From contig NZ_CP032683.1 in assembly GCF_001304615.2 (NCBI RefSeq), positions 124,001-188,000 on the forward strand: a DNA stretch of 64,000 nt. The letters are read 5' to 3'. Made by a program: the position numbers and the translations under genes. The DNA is from Methanosarcina flavescens (lineage in GTDB: Archaea; Halobacteriota; Methanosarcinia; Methanosarcinales; Methanosarcinaceae). Position 1 is the stretch's first letter. Each line of letters starts with the position of its first letter. The notes below the pieces were generated by a model. It was not told the DNA's origin. It made no database searches and saw nothing but the letters and a program-made list of their open reading frames with translations. Below are positions 1-9,307 of the stretch, one piece after another.

Positions 1-275
1 TTAGTGAAAAGGGATTCCTTTTGAATAAAAGCAGTTCTAGGGTTATTCTTCTTCGCTTCTGGACGAAATGATCCTGACTCAAGTTTTCTGGACTGAAATT
101 TTTACCAATTATTTGTAAGTTACGGGGAGTTACTTCTTATAAGGTTTACACTACATGCAACATTTCCTGTTGCATGGCTATACCAGTTTCCCAGAAACCT
201 TTTTGTAAGGCACTTTCTGGTTTTGAATAAACATTAAAAAGTTTATACAGTGAAAAGTATAAGGACAGCGTACTG

Positions 276-2456
276 ATGACGAGTTTAAATGAAATTCCAG
301 CACGTACGGAAACCGTCGAGCTTGAACCCCTGAGGGAAGATAAAAAGAAAATCTTCGAGGATATTCTGAAATATTTTGAAACCAATCAGAGCGGCTATAT
401 CAAGGTTCCTACAGGCTGGGGTAAGACCTTTCTTTCGAAGCATATAATGAAAAAGTACTATGATGAGGGAAAATTTGTGCTTTTCCTTGTCTCGAAAAAT
501 AACCTTCTTCTTAGCCAGACTTATTACAACAGGAAGAAAAATCAGCCTCTTTTTCCCAACAGCGCCCTTCTGTCCTCCGAACGAAGGGTGGACAGAAAAG
601 AACTTGCTGCTACTTTGAGAGCCCTGGGTCAGAAAAAGGGCGAAGGTTTCGTACTTTTTGCCTCTCTGCAAACTGTACTCGGGAAGCAGAGCGCTGAGAT
701 TAAAGACCTGATTCTTAAATTTACTGATCTTGTTATTGTAGATGAGATCCATAATTTCATAAATAACCGGGGAAATGATTTTCTCAATGAGTTCGGGGAA
801 AGGACAAAAATTCTGGGAATGACCGCAACCCCGTTCCAGGGTGTTGTCGGGAACGTCAAATTCGTGGATGAAATTGCAGGGGACATGAGGGAGATATACG
901 CAAAAACCCTTCCTGAGTGCATCCTAGACAATGAACTTGCACCCCTTAAATATACGATTGCTGAGAGCTCGGAAGATATATTTGAGATTTTTGACTTTGA
1001 AAAAGGACTTGGCGAGCTTGATAAACAGGACCTATTCCTTGATTGCAGCACTCCCGACCGATTGAAAAAGGTAATCAGAAGAACTCAGCTTGCAAAAGAT
1101 GTGTATGATTCCATGGTAATACAAAGGCATGCAAAAACGCTTGTCTTTTGTGCCCCTGTCAGGAAACGCGTCTATGGCGCAGGGGGAGACGATAAAGAAA
1201 TTAATGCTTTCCATGCAAAGCTTGCCTCTTCGATTTTCAATGGGGATATTTCGGCCAAGAAATTCGAGAAAGATATAGAACCTGTTCTACCTGTAGATTT
1301 TAAGAACTATACTTCTGAAGGGAAGTTCCGGGACGCTGTTTTTATAAGCTCCGAGCTGCCCAAGGATGAACAGAATACTATTCTTGCAGCTTTCAGGGAG
1401 ATGGGAAAGCCTCCCTATGTACTGTGTACAGTCGGCATGCTGATTGAAGGTTTTGATTTTCCGGGACTGGAAACTCTTATTTTGCTGCGCCCCACCCTGA
1501 GCATGCGTCTCTTTGAACAGCAGGTAGGAAGGGTGACAAGACTTTCCCCCATATCAGGAAAGCAGCAGGGCAACATCTTTGAGATTTCGGACAGTATTGA
1601 TTCTCTCTACCAGCGTTTTGGGGAAGGTGTTTTCTCCGGGGAGAAGGTTGACCAGGTTCAGATGCTCCAGCCTGAGATCCGCCTTGAAGAGCTTTTCTCC
1701 GAAGGGGATGCAGCCAGGGCAATCGAGGAAGGGAAGATCGAGATTAAGAAGGTGGAACTCGGGCTCCGTGGAAAGGGAAAAGGTGCTAAGGTTACGGAAG
1801 TCCCTGTAAGGCTTCCTCCAACTGCCATTCGGGCAAAATATTTCTCACGCTTGCTTGCACTGACAGAGGAGAAGGATGTCGGGGCTTTTGAACGGGAAAA
1901 AAGAGAACTCATGCGGGCTGCTCTGAAATTCCGGGTCAGGGAACTCAGGGATGCAGAAGAGTTAGCAGAGCTTTCAGCCAATATTAATAAGCTCAAGCGG
2001 GAGGCCTATGAAGACCGCAGGCTTGGGGATGTCTCAAGGCAGCACAAACCTAAGGTTTTCGGTGAAGTCGAATGGCTGCTTAAACTCCAGGCTCTGAACT
2101 CCCTTAAGTACGAAGGAGGACACCTCTCATTGCCAGAGAAGAACCGGATCTTAAAAACCATGGGTTTTGAGCCCGACTTCCGGAAAATAGACAGCCACAG
2201 GCTCAAATGCCTGAAACTCGGTTCGGCGCAGAAAACCATCCCTGAGCTTGTAAAAGTGCTAGGCTTTGTAAGCCGCCTCTCATCTTCGGAAACCTACCAG
2301 TTCCTTGACAAGAAGAAAAAAGAACAGTGGAAACGGGAGCTTCTGCCTGCGGTTTACTGGGGTTTCTGCTTTATCGAAGATTCTCCGGAACTGAAGGAGC
2401 TTTTTGAATCTACGGAATGGGACAGGCGGGTCAAGAATATCATAAGGCAGAAGTAA
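276..2456 (+). CDS. SF2 (DEAD/DEAH-like) helicase, 726 aa
   Basis: This is a superfamily 2 nucleic-acid helicase or translocase. Visible motifs are Walker A (VPTGWGKT, residues 44-51), a DEIH box (156-159), the TATP motif III (183-186) and a motif VI-like QQVGRVTR (415-422), so both RecA-like domains are present. Residues beyond about 480 form a charged C-terminal region rich in Glu, Lys and Arg that I do not recognise. The layout resembles restriction-type or repair helicases such as RAD25-like proteins, but no nuclease or methylase gene lies next to it. The ATG at 276 is preceded by AAGGA about 12 bases upstream and a TATA-like stretch near 238-250. The specific substrate and role are unknown. 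Confidence 0.85.
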   Translation: MTSLNEIPARTETVELEPLREDKKKIFEDILKYFETNQSGYIKVPTGWGKTFLSKHIMKKYYDEGKFVLFLVSKNNLLLSQTYYNRKKNQPLFPNSALLSSERRVDRKELAATLRALGQKKGEGFVLFASLQTVLGKQSAEIKDLILKFTDLVIVDEIHNFINNRGNDFLNEFGERTKILGMTATPFQGVVGNVKFVDEIAGDMREIYAKTLPECILDNELAPLKYTIAESSEDIFEIFDFEKGLGELDKQDLFLDCSTPDRLKKVIRRTQLAKDVYDSMVIQRHAKTLVFCAPVRKRVYGAGGDDKEINAFHAKLASSIFNGDISAKKFEKDIEPVLPVDFKNYTSEGKFRDAVFISSELPKDEQNTILAAFREMGKPPYVLCTVGMLIEGFDFPGLETLILLRPTLSMRLFEQQVGRVTRLSPISGKQQGNIFEISDSIDSLYQRFGEGVFSGEKVDQVQMLQPEIRLEELFSEGDAARAIEEGKIEIKKVELGLRGKGKGAKVTEVPVRLPPTAIRAKYFSRLLALTEEKDVGAFEREKRELMRAALKFRVRELRDAEELAELSANINKLKREAYEDRRLGDVSRQHKPKVFGEVEWLLKLQALNSLKYEGGHLSLPEKNRILKTMGFEPDFRKIDSHRLKCLKLGSAQKTIPELVKVLGFVSRLSSSETYQFLDKKKKEQWKRELLPAVYWGFCFIEDSPELKELFESTEWDRRVKNIIRQK

Positions 2457-2640
2457 TCGGCGGTCCTTGATTAATACTTGAGAGTATCCAGCAACACATA
2501 TTGCTGGAATTTTATTTTCTCTTTTGCTTCCTTGCAGAACTGAAATCGGCTCGCCGGTCTGATAAGTAATTTATTTGACCTGTAAATCGCTTTTTAATCT
2601 AATGGTAATATATGCTTCCGCCAGCTTGTCTGGCAACCAT

Positions 2641-2912
2641 TCAAAAAAAAGAAGGTGCAGATCGGCGTGATACAGTGAATAATGTTATATTGTTAAAAAC
2701 ACTTGCATCTAGTTCTCTTGAGCGCAATATTCCATTAAATGTAACACCTTCATAGCCAATATCATTTAAATTTGGCATCAAAGAACAGATGGTAAATTTT
2801 TTATGTGAGGAGGTCTTTCCAGACTTAAGAACTTGACTGGTGGAATATATGTAAAATGTACTTTCACGGAATAAAAATAAGAAATTAAGTAATCATTGTA
2901 TCCTTCGTCCAT
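2641..2912 (-). pseudogene. Possible frameshifted small gene (two overlapping reading frames)
   Basis: On the minus strand an ATG frame runs from 2912 to a TGA at 2778 (44 codons). A second frame starts with an ATG overlapping that TGA and runs to 2641 (45 codons). Both have amino-acid composition like a soluble protein (for example FTYIPPVKFLSLERPPHIK, then PNLNDIGYEGVTFNGIL). The simplest reading is one former gene of about 90 codons with a single frameshift; two overlapping tiny genes are the alternative. There is no clear ribosome binding site and I do not recognise the family. The rest of 2457-3006 shows nothing further. Confidence 0.25.
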
Positions 2913-3006
2913 GCAATTATCAAATCAATATATTCCACAGGCAAAGAAAAAGGAAATAATAAGTCCTGGCTGTCTAAATAGTCGTTCTTAACAGGTTCTG
3001 ATACTA

Positions 3007-3825
3007 ATGGCTCAAATTATCGTCGATGAGAATAGCTGCACGCGTTGCGGTATTTGTGTAAAGATTTGTCCATCGGGCATTATAGGTCCGGTTGATGAGG
3101 ATCATCTCCCGCAGGTACAGGATGAATATGCTTCTCACTGTATGTACTGCGGGCACTGTGAAGCTTTTTGCCCTTCCCGGGCTCTCACTTTGAATTTCCG
3201 TCCTGAGGAGAAGGTTTCCCTGCCAGTCGATGCCGGTATAATTTCCGCGGAAGACATAGGGTTTTATCTTAAAAGACGCAGGTCTGTGCGGCATTATACT
3301 TCAGAGCCCGTGCCAAGGGAAAAAATCCTCGAGGTGCTCGATATTGCCCGCTACGCCGCATCGGGAACCAACAGTCAGCCTGTCGAGTGGCTGGTTATCC
3401 ATGATCCGGAAAAAGTCAGGAAAGTTGCCGAACTAACCATTGAATGGATGAAGAGCCTGGAAAATACCCCGAATCCCATGAGTGGCTACGTGCCAGTACT
3501 TATTTCGGCATGGGAGCATGGTAACGATGTCATCTGCCGGGGTGCCCCACACCTGCTTTTTGCCCATATCCCAGAGGAAAGCCCGATTTCACCTGTTGAT
3601 GCCATTATCGCCCTTACCCATTTTGATATAGCTGCGCCAGCATTCGGAATCGGAACGTGCTGGGCTGGCTTTGTCGCAGCGGCAGCCACCTTTTATGAGC
3701 CTCTCCAGAAAGAACTCGGCCTGCCCGCAGGAAGAAAATTTGCCTATGCAATGATGTTCGGCTACCCACAGTACAAAGCACATGGAATCCCTCGCAGGAA
3801 ACCTCTTAAGGTCACATGGCAGTAA
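3007..3825 (+). CDS. 4Fe-4S ferredoxin-nitroreductase fusion protein, 272 aa
   Basis: The N-terminal 60 residues hold two [4Fe-4S] motifs: Cys 11, 14, 17, 21 (CTRCGICVKIC) and Cys 45, 48, 51, 55 (CMYCGHCEAFC). They are followed by a nitroreductase-family FMN domain (RRSVRHYTSEPVP, then AASGTNSQP) that extends to the C terminus. Proteins of this layout are flavin oxidoreductases that take electrons internally from the ferredoxin domain; the physiological substrate is usually unknown. The gene stands alone on the plus strand with no operon partner. The ATG at 3007 fits the start of the ferredoxin domain, although no strong ribosome binding site is seen. It is likely cytoplasmic and redox-linked. 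Confidence 0.9.
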   Translation: MAQIIVDENSCTRCGICVKICPSGIIGPVDEDHLPQVQDEYASHCMYCGHCEAFCPSRALTLNFRPEEKVSLPVDAGIISAEDIGFYLKRRRSVRHYTSEPVPREKILEVLDIARYAASGTNSQPVEWLVIHDPEKVRKVAELTIEWMKSLENTPNPMSGYVPVLISAWEHGNDVICRGAPHLLFAHIPEESPISPVDAIIALTHFDIAAPAFGIGTCWAGFVAAAATFYEPLQKELGLPAGRKFAYAMMFGYPQYKAHGIPRRKPLKVTWQ

Positions 3826-3930
3826 GATCCTTAGATTTGAGAGGATTTAACGGTTTTAAGAAACTATAAAAGCTTTTGAAAAGCTTTTAAGAGTTTTTAG
3901 GGGTTTTTAAACGTTTTAGGAACTATTTAG

Positions 3931-3998
3931 TCTTTCTTATTATCTTTCTTATTATTATCTTTCTTATTATTATCTTTCTTATTATTATCTTTCTTATG
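3931..3998 (+). repeat. Pyrimidine-rich tandem repeat, 15-bp unit
   Basis: A 12-base partial unit at 3931-3942 is followed by three exact 15-base units (TCTTTCTTATTATTA) at 3943-3987 and a truncated fourth. It lies between the nitroreductase stop and the next gene. The T-rich composition could act as an archaeal transcription terminator for the upstream gene; slippage is the likely origin. Confidence 0.8.
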
Positions 3999-4060
3999 TT
4001 TTAGGGAATGAGTTAATTAACATGAAATAATATTATAAAGAAATAAAAGAGGTTCATATA

Positions 4061-4315
4061 ATGGACATATTGAAAAAGATCTTTGGTAAAAAAGAAGCCG
4101 AAACCAGAATGGAATCTAAAAAAGCTAGAGATGATGCAAGAAGAGAAAGAATAAAAACACCTTCACCGTCAAAAACCTCAATTATTGACAAAATTAAATC
4201 ACAAAAAGCACAGAATGCAAAGAAGGCACCAAAAGGCAAAGCCGAACGTGCAGCACAGAAAGCCGCTCAGAAATCAGCACAAAAAACGGCACGGAAAGCA
4301 GTAAAGCGTAGATAA
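4061..4315 (+). CDS. Small Lys/Ala-rich basic protein, 84 aa
   Basis: This is a short, highly basic protein. The N terminus (MDILKKIFGKKEAET) could form an amphipathic helix, and the C terminus is a run of Ala/Lys/Gln-rich imperfect repeats (AQKAAQKSAQKTARKA). It has no domain I recognise. A GAGGTT ribosome binding site lies 9 bases before the ATG, which supports translation. The composition suits nucleic-acid binding or ribosome association, but this is only composition-based. It could also be a low-complexity protein of no assigned role. Confidence 0.6.
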   Translation: MDILKKIFGKKEAETRMESKKARDDARRERIKTPSPSKTSIIDKIKSQKAQNAKKAPKGKAERAAQKAAQKSAQKTARKAVKRR

Positions 4316-4416
4316 ACTGTTCTTATTCTCTTCAATCTATATTTTAATTCACAACCGACAGTCCATTTTAATTTACATGCGGCAAACTAACATTAGATTT
4401 GAAGCTATCATGAAGT

Positions 4417-4501
4417 TGAAACTATTATGAAACTGAAACTATTATGAAACTGAAACTATTATGAAACTGAAACTAGTAGGAAACTGAAACTAGTAGGAAA
4501 C
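4417..4501 (+). repeat. 17-bp tandem repeat, five units
   Basis: Five consecutive 17-base units run from 4417 to 4501. The first three read TGAAACTATTATGAAAC and the last two TGAAACTAGTAGGAAAC. A more diverged copy precedes them near 4400. The array sits in the spacer just past the convergent Nudix gene stop and looks like a minisatellite. Confidence 0.85.
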
Positions 4502-4531
4502 ATTACTGATGGCGTTTCATTCGCTCAATGT

Positions 4532-5050
4532 TTAAAATAATGTAGTTCGCCTGTATCTCTTTCCCCTGTCCGGGTGGTCTTCCTTCGGAGAGTAATCTAT
4601 AGCACTCATAAGTCTGTCAATAAAACCTATCTGTCCTTTTCGGATTTTCTTCCTGGCCAGCTCGATATCAAACCAGCCTGCTTTGTCGACTTCGGGAAAC
4701 TCCTGTATTTTCCCGGAGTTTTTTGGCCACTCAAGCTTAAATGTATTACTTACAACACTTGTTACATCCAGATCTCTTTCAAGAGCCCATACGTGCACTA
4801 TCTTCTTGCTTGGCTGGTTTAACTCTCCCAGATCAATGAACTCTCCGTCAACCTCAAAACCTGTTTCTTCTTTAAACTCTCTCTTTGCTGTGTCAAGGGG
4901 AGTCTCATGCCCCTCGGGCAGCCCTTTAGGTATTGACCATGCTCCTTCGTCTTTTTTTGTCCAGAATGGCCCACCTGGATGAACCAGCATTACTTCGAGT
5001 CTCTCATTCCTGAACCTGAACAAAAGAATGCCATAACTATAAACACTCAC
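4532..5050 (-). CDS. Nudix hydrolase, 172 aa
   Basis: This Nudix family hydrolase acts on nucleoside diphosphates linked to another moiety. The complete Nudix box is visible near residues 43-65: G, five residues, E, seven residues, then REFKEETGF, matching GX5EX7REUXEEXGU, the Mg-binding catalytic helix. The N terminus (YGILLFRF, then MLVHPGGPFW and GAWSIPKG) matches the usual Nudix beta strands. It begins with GTG at 5050 with GGAAGT about 7 bases upstream. The length fits single-domain members. Substrate is not predictable from sequence; the subgroup resembles those annotated as NTP pyrophosphohydrolases or ADP-ribose-type enzymes. Confidence 0.88.
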   Translation of the reverse strand: MSVYSYGILLFRFRNERLEVMLVHPGGPFWTKKDEGAWSIPKGLPEGHETPLDTAKREFKEETGFEVDGEFIDLGELNQPSKKIVHVWALERDLDVTSVVSNTFKLEWPKNSGKIQEFPEVDKAGWFDIELARKKIRKGQIGFIDRLMSAIDYSPKEDHPDRGKRYRRTTLF

Positions 5051-5162
5051 TTTTCTACTTCCTCTGCAGACTGCTTTGATCTTCAGATTTTATAGTAAAC
5101 TAATAGTGCTTCCTTCTAAATGAAGCGGAACAACCACTAGCCGTTTAATAAGATCAAATGAT

Positions 5163-6116
5163 TTATTGATGTCTGTGTCTTACAATCAGAAATGCCCCAA
5201 ACAAGCCTGTAAGTGCCCAGAAAGAGCTTATAAACGGGACATTTTCTGATTCCAGTGTGGAACTTGAATTTACTTCCTGTTTGGCTGTATTTTCTGTACT
5301 ATTTGATATTTCTTCACTATTTGATACTTCGGAGTTATTTGATATTTCTTCACTATTTGATACTTCGGAGTTATTTGATATTTCTTCACTATTTGATACT
5401 TCGGAGTTATTTGATATTTCTGTACTATTTGATATTTCAGTATCATTTGCCTTATTGTTGGTCTGACTAATCGTACTCAGCAACTCGCTCAGAGTGATGT
5501 TCTCATCAGGTGTTATGGCTCTCTCATCATCGGTTAATGTATATTTTCCCTGGTAAAAATTCGTGACAACGAAATGTTCAGGGCCAATATCCTTTGTAGC
5601 AGGGCTAGTATCATTACACAGATAAAGCAAAACCTTTTCTGAATTATTGAATTTTGGGTCAGCATCTGTAGTTATACTAACTCTTCCAACAGTCCCGCCC
5701 ACAACTCTCACAATAACCTCTCTGGATGGTAACGGGTTTTTAAGGTATTCATCAACACTTATAACGATGTCAGTGTAGATGGTGTCGTCAAAATAGTCAA
5801 GTTCAGCAGCTGGTTTACCAGGATGTTTCCCATCTTTGGTATTCCATCTGGATGGAAGTATCTCTTTAACGGTACCTATTAAAATTGTGTCGGAGTATTC
5901 TATTAATTCTTCGTGATCGTATAGTATAAAGTCTATACATATGTTAATATCAATGGGTTCACGGCTTCTGTTCTCGGTTTTGATTCCAGCCTGAGAGGAA
6001 TCATTATTTTCGAGTTTGATACTTTCATCTGAAGGACCGGACAGTACTACCGCATTTGATGTCAGTAAAGAAAGAGCAACAATCAGAAAAAGTCCGTATT
6101 TTAGAATATTGCTTAT
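5163..6116 (-). CDS. Secreted/surface protein with Ser/Glu/Asn repeats and C-terminal membrane anchor
   Basis: Read from an ATA codon at 6116, the frame gives 317 residues. It has a signal-like hydrophobic segment (ILKYGLFLIVALSLLTS), a roughly 180-residue extracellular region, a low-complexity linker of repeated NSEEISNNSEVS units, then a single C-terminal transmembrane segment ending in basic residues (VRHRHQ). The first in-frame ATG is at 5711, which would discard the signal peptide. AGGTGAG lies 4-5 bases before the ATA, and a stop occurs nine codons further upstream, so ATA or another rare start is the best guess. The C-terminal layout resembles archaeal sorting or anchoring tails (PGF-CTERM-like), but the PGF motif itself is absent. 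Function unknown. Confidence 0.65.
   Translation of the reverse strand: MSNILKYGLFLIVALSLLTSNAVVLSGPSDESIKLENNDSSQAGIKTENRSREPIDINICIDFILYDHEELIEYSDTILIGTVKEILPSRWNTKDGKHPGKPAAELDYFDDTIYTDIVISVDEYLKNPLPSREVIVRVVGGTVGRVSITTDADPKFNNSEKVLLYLCNDTSPATKDIGPEHFVVTNFYQGKYTLTDDERAITPDENITLSELLSTISQTNNKANDTEISNSTEISNNSEVSNSEEISNNSEVSNSEEISNNSEVSNSEEISNSTENTAKQEVNSSSTLESENVPFISSFWALTGLFGAFLIVRHRHQ
5311..5418 (+). repeat. Three exact 36-bp tandem repeats inside the surface protein gene
   Basis: Units at 5311-5346, 5347-5382 and 5383-5418 are identical 36-mers, followed by a diverged partial copy. They encode 12-residue units NSEEISNNSEVS on the minus strand. They form the linker before the membrane anchor and are expected to vary in copy number. 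Confidence 0.9.
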
Positions 6117-6299
6117 GGTCTCACCTGCTAATGCATTGAGTTAAAATAAAATTTATTAGTACTCTAAAAACTATTAATTACTTTTGAATAAATAACTATA
6201 TGTTTTTCTGCCAATTCTCGCAATTATCTTCTATCCTCCGTTGTTATGAGAGAAATAAATTGATAATTTATAGATACTTTTGATTCTTATAGCAATAGT

Positions 6300-7127
6300 A
6301 TGAAAAATAACATAATTTACCACTATTGTAGCATGGATTCATTCTTTGGAATCATTACAAACAAAAACATCAGATTATCCGATGCCTACAAAACAAATGA
6401 TTACATTGAGTTAGAGTGTATTTTTTCCGTTATGGAAAAATCTATGACCAATCTTCTTAAATCTGAATTTGTACACGCAATTCAGGGAAGTTATCAACGA
6501 TGGTTGGAAACTTATTTTAGGCCACATATAGCTTGCTTTTCTAAAAAAGGAGATTTACTGAGTCAATGGAGAGCTTATGCAAATGATGGGAAGGGCATCT
6601 CAATAGGGTTTGACAGGAGATATTTTGAATCAATAAAAGAACTCGATAACAAGGAATTTGAGATATTTGATGTAATCTATCGATATGAAGAACAAGAAAA
6701 ATTGTTAAGGAATCTGTTTTCTACAATAAGAGCAGACAATTTAAAAGCTTTGGAAGATTTTTATATCAATAAAGGAAATAAAAATTATTTTCAAGAAATT
6801 GTGCTTGCTAGTGTACTTTTAAAATATAGGGTAATATTTAAAAATGAAACTTTTTCTGAAGAGAAAGAAGTTAGATTAGTTCATGGTTTTGATAGAATTG
6901 CCGCAGAACCAGATATATTTGAATACCGAGTTACTCAAGACGATTTAATTTCTTTTGTGGAATTACCAATAGATATTAAAACTGATTACCCTCCAATCAA
7001 AGAGATTATCCTGGGACCAAATTGTAAAGTAAACCCAGGCAGTTTGAGACTTTTTTTAGAACAAAATTTACCTCATACTTCATCTGAAATAAAAATAGAA
7101 AAATCAAAGTCAAGTTACAGGTCATAG
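6300..7127 (+). CDS. DUF2971 family protein, 275 aa
   Basis: The N terminus (IYHYCSMDSFFGIITNKNIRLSD) and the motif LLSQWRAYANDGKGISIGF near residues 93-111 are characteristic of the DUF2971 family, often found in accessory and defence-associated regions; the biochemical function is not established. The length fits the family. The gene is AT-rich and stands alone, and its ATG at 6300 follows AT-rich DNA with no obvious ribosome binding site. Composition and isolation suggest horizontal acquisition, but this is inference. Confidence 0.7.
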   Translation: MKNNIIYHYCSMDSFFGIITNKNIRLSDAYKTNDYIELECIFSVMEKSMTNLLKSEFVHAIQGSYQRWLETYFRPHIACFSKKGDLLSQWRAYANDGKGISIGFDRRYFESIKELDNKEFEIFDVIYRYEEQEKLLRNLFSTIRADNLKALEDFYINKGNKNYFQEIVLASVLLKYRVIFKNETFSEEKEVRLVHGFDRIAAEPDIFEYRVTQDDLISFVELPIDIKTDYPPIKEIILGPNCKVNPGSLRLFLEQNLPHTSSEIKIEKSKSSYRS

Positions 7128-7651
7128 TTATTACATGCAGCCCTATTAGTCAGAAAAATTTCATTTTCATTTCTATCATATAACCCTAAAGAGTGGATAA
7201 ATATCTTCACCGTGTTGTCAATCTGCTTATAGAACTCTCATACTGGCTTTTCTGGCTCAACTTTTCTCATTTAACGGTCAAAATATGAGAAACTTTTAAC
7301 TTAATTCCAAGAATTAATAGTCGAGGCATCCATTGTCATCGTGGGCTTTCCAGTTTTTAAAAGTAAGCATAGCGGTTTATAAAAACTTGCCTCTATAAAG
7401 TCAATGAAATCCAACTATGTGCTTTAATAAGAGCGTTGCACAAGATAAATATTTTAACATATTTTTCCTAAATTTTTATATAATCAGTGAACAAGTAATA
7501 TACGTTAACTAAATTTCTCGAAAAAGAACTGCATACCTGAATCTTATTACAACCTAAAATTTCCTACGATTCAATGCAGGCTACAATTACAAATTCTCTA
7601 TAACTTTATACTCCATATAAACTGCTTTATTACAATTTTCCCTGTGATTCC
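7128..7651. other. AT-rich spacer without supported gene
   Basis: About 520 bases between the DUF2971 gene and the symporter. Short open stretches exist on the minus strand near 7290-7370 (for example GKPTMTMDASTINSW), interrupted by stops. They may be debris of a lost gene, but I cannot assign them. The symporter promoter presumably lies at the right end. Confidence 0.4.
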
Positions 7652-9205
7652 ATGAAAGATAAAAATAACCGTTATATTCCTAACCCCAGGGAGTTTGCCA
7701 GCGAAATAACAGAAGAAACCAGGCAGCTCCGCCAGGAAATTGTTGAGGGGATCACGCGTATATATTATCCTCTGGACTTGAGGAGAAATGATTCCCTTAA
7801 AAGCCTGAGCCGCAACCTGATTGATTTACTTGAAAAGAGACTCTGGCTGAAAATCCTGATAGGTATGGGACTTGGGGTACTTTTCGGACTTTTTCTGGGA
7901 CCCTTTGGAGGATATATCGATCCTGTGTCTGCGGAAATTATAGGAGAATGGATTGCTCTTCCCGGCTATATCTTCCTCGGGCTCCTGAAGATGATTGTTG
8001 TTCCTCTTGTTTTTGCATCGATTATCCTAGGGGTAGCCTCAAGCCAGAGCCTTAGCGAGTTAAAAAAGACAGGGTTCTTTACAGCCGTCTACTTTGCAGT
8101 GACCACGGCAATTGCAACGGCAATAGGACTTGGGATGGCACTTTACATCCAGCCCGGAAAATACATAAGCGGAGATCTTATTGAAAGTGCGCTTGGAGGA
8201 AAGGTTCAGGCGATGTCTGCCAATATGACTTTTGACGCTTCTATTCTTACTCTCCCTTCTTCGCTTGTTGGAGGGCTCCTTCCTACAAACCCTCTCGGTG
8301 CCATGGTTAATGGAGAGATGCTTCAGGTTGTCATTATTGCAACCATTATAGGTATAGCCCTTGTTTCTCTGGAAAAAAGCCAATCCACCCCTATGGTCAG
8401 CTTTCTGAATTCAGTGCAGGCTATTTGCATGACTGTGGTCAAATGGAGTATGTCGCTTGCTCCTATTGCCGTTTTCGGGCTCCTTACCAAGTTCACAATC
8501 AAGCTCGGGATAGACGCCCTAATGGGGATGGCTATATACATCGGCACAGTGCTTGCAAGCCTGCTGCTCCTTATGTGCTTTAATCTGCTAATCATCACTC
8601 TTGTTGCCAGGTACAATCCTTTCAAATTTCTCAAGGCTATCCGTGATGTCCTGCTTCTTGCCTTTTCGACTTCAAGTTCTGCTGCGGTTATGCCCGTGAC
8701 TCTAAAAACCGCAGAGGAAAAGCTGGGAGTAAGGCCTTCAATTTCCCAGTTCGTAATCCCTCTTGGTGCAACCGTGAATATGAACGGGACTGCGCTTTAT
8801 CAGGGCGTAGCAACAGTCTTTCTGGCCGATGTCTTCGGCATAAACCTCGGGCCTCTCCAGCTCCTTATCGTGCTTATTATGGCTGTTGCGGCTTCCATAG
8901 GGACTCCTTCTATCCCTGGCGTAGGAATTGTCGTCCTTGCTATGATCCTTGAGAGTGTCGGAATCCCTGCAAGCGGGATAGCGCTCATAATTGGAGTGGA
9001 CAGAATTCTTGACATGAGCAGGACTGCAGTAAATGTAGCTGGAGACCTTGTAACCTGTAAGGTTATGGACCGGTTGCTCGGAGAAAAAACAGAAAAATCA
9101 CAAGAAGAAATATCTGCCAGGGCACAAAAGGCTTCAGAAGGCAAAAAAGAAGAAAAGGCTTCAGTAAACAGTGAGCATGCAGCACTCGAAAGTTCTAACG
9201 TTTGA
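7652..9205 (+). CDS. Dicarboxylate/amino acid:cation symporter (DAACS, GltPh-like), 517 aa
   Basis: This integral membrane transporter belongs to the glutamate transporter family, importing acidic amino acids or dicarboxylates with Na+ or H+. Family hallmarks are all visible: the serine-rich hairpin (STSSSAAVMP), the NMNGT motif (GATVNMNGTALYQG), the second hairpin (SIGTPSIPGVG) and the substrate-binding helix (DRILDMSRTAVNVAGD). The Asp of LDM and the Arg of SRT match GltPh positions that bind the amino group and side-chain carboxylate, which favours Glu or Asp as substrate. An unusual hydrophilic N-terminal extension of about 60 residues precedes the first membrane segment, and the C-terminal 40 residues are Lys/Glu-rich. 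The gene is monocistronic. Confidence 0.92.
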   Translation: MKDKNNRYIPNPREFASEITEETRQLRQEIVEGITRIYYPLDLRRNDSLKSLSRNLIDLLEKRLWLKILIGMGLGVLFGLFLGPFGGYIDPVSAEIIGEWIALPGYIFLGLLKMIVVPLVFASIILGVASSQSLSELKKTGFFTAVYFAVTTAIATAIGLGMALYIQPGKYISGDLIESALGGKVQAMSANMTFDASILTLPSSLVGGLLPTNPLGAMVNGEMLQVVIIATIIGIALVSLEKSQSTPMVSFLNSVQAICMTVVKWSMSLAPIAVFGLLTKFTIKLGIDALMGMAIYIGTVLASLLLLMCFNLLIITLVARYNPFKFLKAIRDVLLLAFSTSSSAAVMPVTLKTAEEKLGVRPSISQFVIPLGATVNMNGTALYQGVATVFLADVFGINLGPLQLLIVLIMAVAASIGTPSIPGVGIVVLAMILESVGIPASGIALIIGVDRILDMSRTAVNVAGDLVTCKVMDRLLGEKTEKSQEEISARAQKASEGKKEEKASVNSEHAALESSNV

Positions 9206-9307
9206 ATTCAGTCCATATGCTCACTTTCCATTCACAATACCATTGTGTTTTCTTTACCGAAGGCATCCCAATAAATAGTTAAATAGTCATTTATAAGATT
9301 TCTTAAC

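Noticed and set aside
5255-5470. Plus-strand frames full of LFDISSLFDTSE-like repeats
   Set aside because: They are the antisense of the 36-bp repeats in the surface protein gene.
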